DNA of 6,826 nucleotides from positions 1-6,826 of the forward strand of contig USGA01000035.1 in the NCBI GenBank assembly GCA_900554085.1, in the 5' to 3' direction. Position 1 is the stretch's first letter. Each line of letters begins with the position of its first letter. The position numbers and the translations under genes were made by a program. This document shows positions 6,354-6,826 of the stretch, piece by piece. Source of the DNA: an uncultured Clostridia bacterium. Its GTDB lineage: Bacteria; Bacillota; Clostridia; Christensenellales; CAG-917. The notes beneath the pieces were generated by a model. It ran no database searches, was not told where the DNA came from, and saw only the letters and a program-made list of their open reading frames with translations.

Positions 6354-6359
6354 TATAAT
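6331..6359 (+). promoter_or_regulatory. Putative promoter of the alcohol dehydrogenase gene
   Basis: A perfect TATAAT (6354-6359) is preceded at 17 bases by TTTTCA (6331-6336), which matches four of six -35 positions. A perfect TTGACA (6303-6308) is too distant to serve this -10 box. The weak -35 together with the flanking inverted repeat suggests an activator- or repressor-controlled promoter. Inferred start is near 6366. Confidence 0.6.
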
Positions 6360-6370
6360 TTCAATGACAA

Positions 6371-6396
6371 CGGCGGACCGGGCTTTCTCTCCGCCG
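6371..6396 (+). promoter_or_regulatory. Leader hairpin next to the dehydrogenase ribosome site
   Basis: CGGCGGA (6371-6377) pairs with TCCGCCG (6390-6396) around a 12-base loop, ending directly before the Shine-Dalgarno AAAGGAG (6397-6403). TCTCC (6388-6392), which straddles the loop and 3' arm, is also complementary to GGAGA (6400-6404) in the ribosome site. Two exclusive foldings are therefore possible, one leaving the site free and one masking it. The pairings are seen; a regulatory role is inferred. Confidence 0.4.
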
Positions 6397-6409
6397 AAAG
6401 GAGAAAACT

Positions 6410-6826
6410 ATGCTTGGAACTTTCACCTATTGTAATCCCACGAAACTTTACTTCGGAAAAGGCTCGCTCGACTCTCTCGAGGGCGAACTCAGGCGCTACG
6501 GCAAGACGGTTATGCTCGTCTACGGCGGCGGCTCCGTGAAGAAAAACGGCATCTACGACAAAGTCATCGCACTGCTCGAAAAATGCGGCAAAACCGTGGT
6601 GGAGGACGCAGGCGTTATGCCCAATCCCACAGTCGAAAAACTGTACGAAGGGTGCGAAATAGCCCGCAAAAACAACGTGGACCTCATTCTCGCCGTCGGC
6701 GGCGGCTCGGTGTGCGATTACTCCAAAGCCGTATCCGCGTCCGCTTACTGCAAAGAGGACCCGTGGGACAAGTACTTCATACGTTTCGAGGAACCAGACG
6801 CAGACACGAAAATAATTCCCGTGGGG
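6410..6826 (+). CDS. Iron-containing alcohol dehydrogenase, YqhD/BdhA-like, N-terminal part (cut by right edge)
   Basis: Group III (iron-dependent) alcohol dehydrogenase that interconverts aldehydes and alcohols with NAD(P)H in the cytoplasm; in fermenting Clostridia such enzymes commonly reduce butyraldehyde or other aldehydes. The first 139 codons are present. Seen: FTYCNPTKLYFGKGSL at 5-20, the nucleotide-binding YGGGSVKKNGIYDKV at 38-52, MPNPTVEKLYEG at 70-81, and AVGGGSVCDYSKA at 95-107 before PWDKYF at 118-123. The KKNGIYD wording points to the butanol dehydrogenase/YqhD branch rather than the AdhE or 1,3-propanediol branches. The metal ligands (one Asp, three His) lie further on and are outside the window, so catalytic intactness cannot be judged. 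AAAGGAG (6397-6403) six bases before the ATG fixes the start. The gene is separated from its upstream neighbour by a strong terminator. Substrate and cofactor preference are not readable from this part. Confidence 0.92.
   Translation, partial: MLGTFTYCNPTKLYFGKGSLDSLEGELRRYGKTVMLVYGGGSVKKNGIYDKVIALLEKCGKTVVEDAGVMPNPTVEKLYEGCEIARKNNVDLILAVGGGSVCDYSKAVSASAYCKEDPWDKYFIRFEEPDADTKIIPVG

Noticed and set aside
6303..6539. Small open frame starting after the terminator and running into the dehydrogenase
   Set aside because: It crosses the promoter, leader and the dehydrogenase in a different frame and has no ribosome site; a shadow.

Overview
The window looks like ordinary chromosomal DNA from a Gram-positive-lineage bacterium, most likely an uncultured member of the Clostridia with GC-rich codon third positions. 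This rests on a class II (Firmicutes-type) GalT, a galactokinase with the clostridial GNHTDHN version of the family signature, strong Shine-Dalgarno sequences, and sigma-A-like promoters with TATAAT boxes. The placement is inference from gene types, since no marker gene is present. I see no tRNA, rRNA, CRISPR array, insertion sequence or phage gene.

Layout. Positions 1-653 (minus strand) hold the N-terminal part of galK, cut by the left edge. It is divergent from galT (752-2314), and the two promoters appear to face each other across the roughly 100-bp gap. After a 93-bp gap comes a LolD/YbbA-type ABC ATPase (2408-3151). Nine bases later follows its FtsX-like permease (3161-5654), which has ten predicted membrane segments and two large extracytoplasmic domains. 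The permease reading frame is broken by a net +1 shift near 3839, inside a perfect GC palindrome. It is therefore either a pseudogene or a sequence error. A small six-helix membrane protein (5731-6246) follows with its own promoter and ends at a textbook intrinsic terminator (6272-6304). The right edge holds the first 139 codons of a YqhD/BdhA-like iron-dependent alcohol dehydrogenase (from 6410). Its upstream region carries a TATAAT box, a spaced inverted repeat and a leader hairpin.

Function. GalK and GalT carry out two successive steps of the Leloir pathway: galactose to galactose-1-phosphate, then exchange with UDP-glucose. The ATPase and permease form one export or mechanotransmission complex of unknown substrate, and nothing ties it to galactose beyond adjacency. 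The six-helix protein and the dehydrogenase look like independent transcription units.

I found no convincing new multi-gene system. The points most worth a second look are the permease frameshift, the face-to-face gal promoters, and the control elements upstream of the dehydrogenase.
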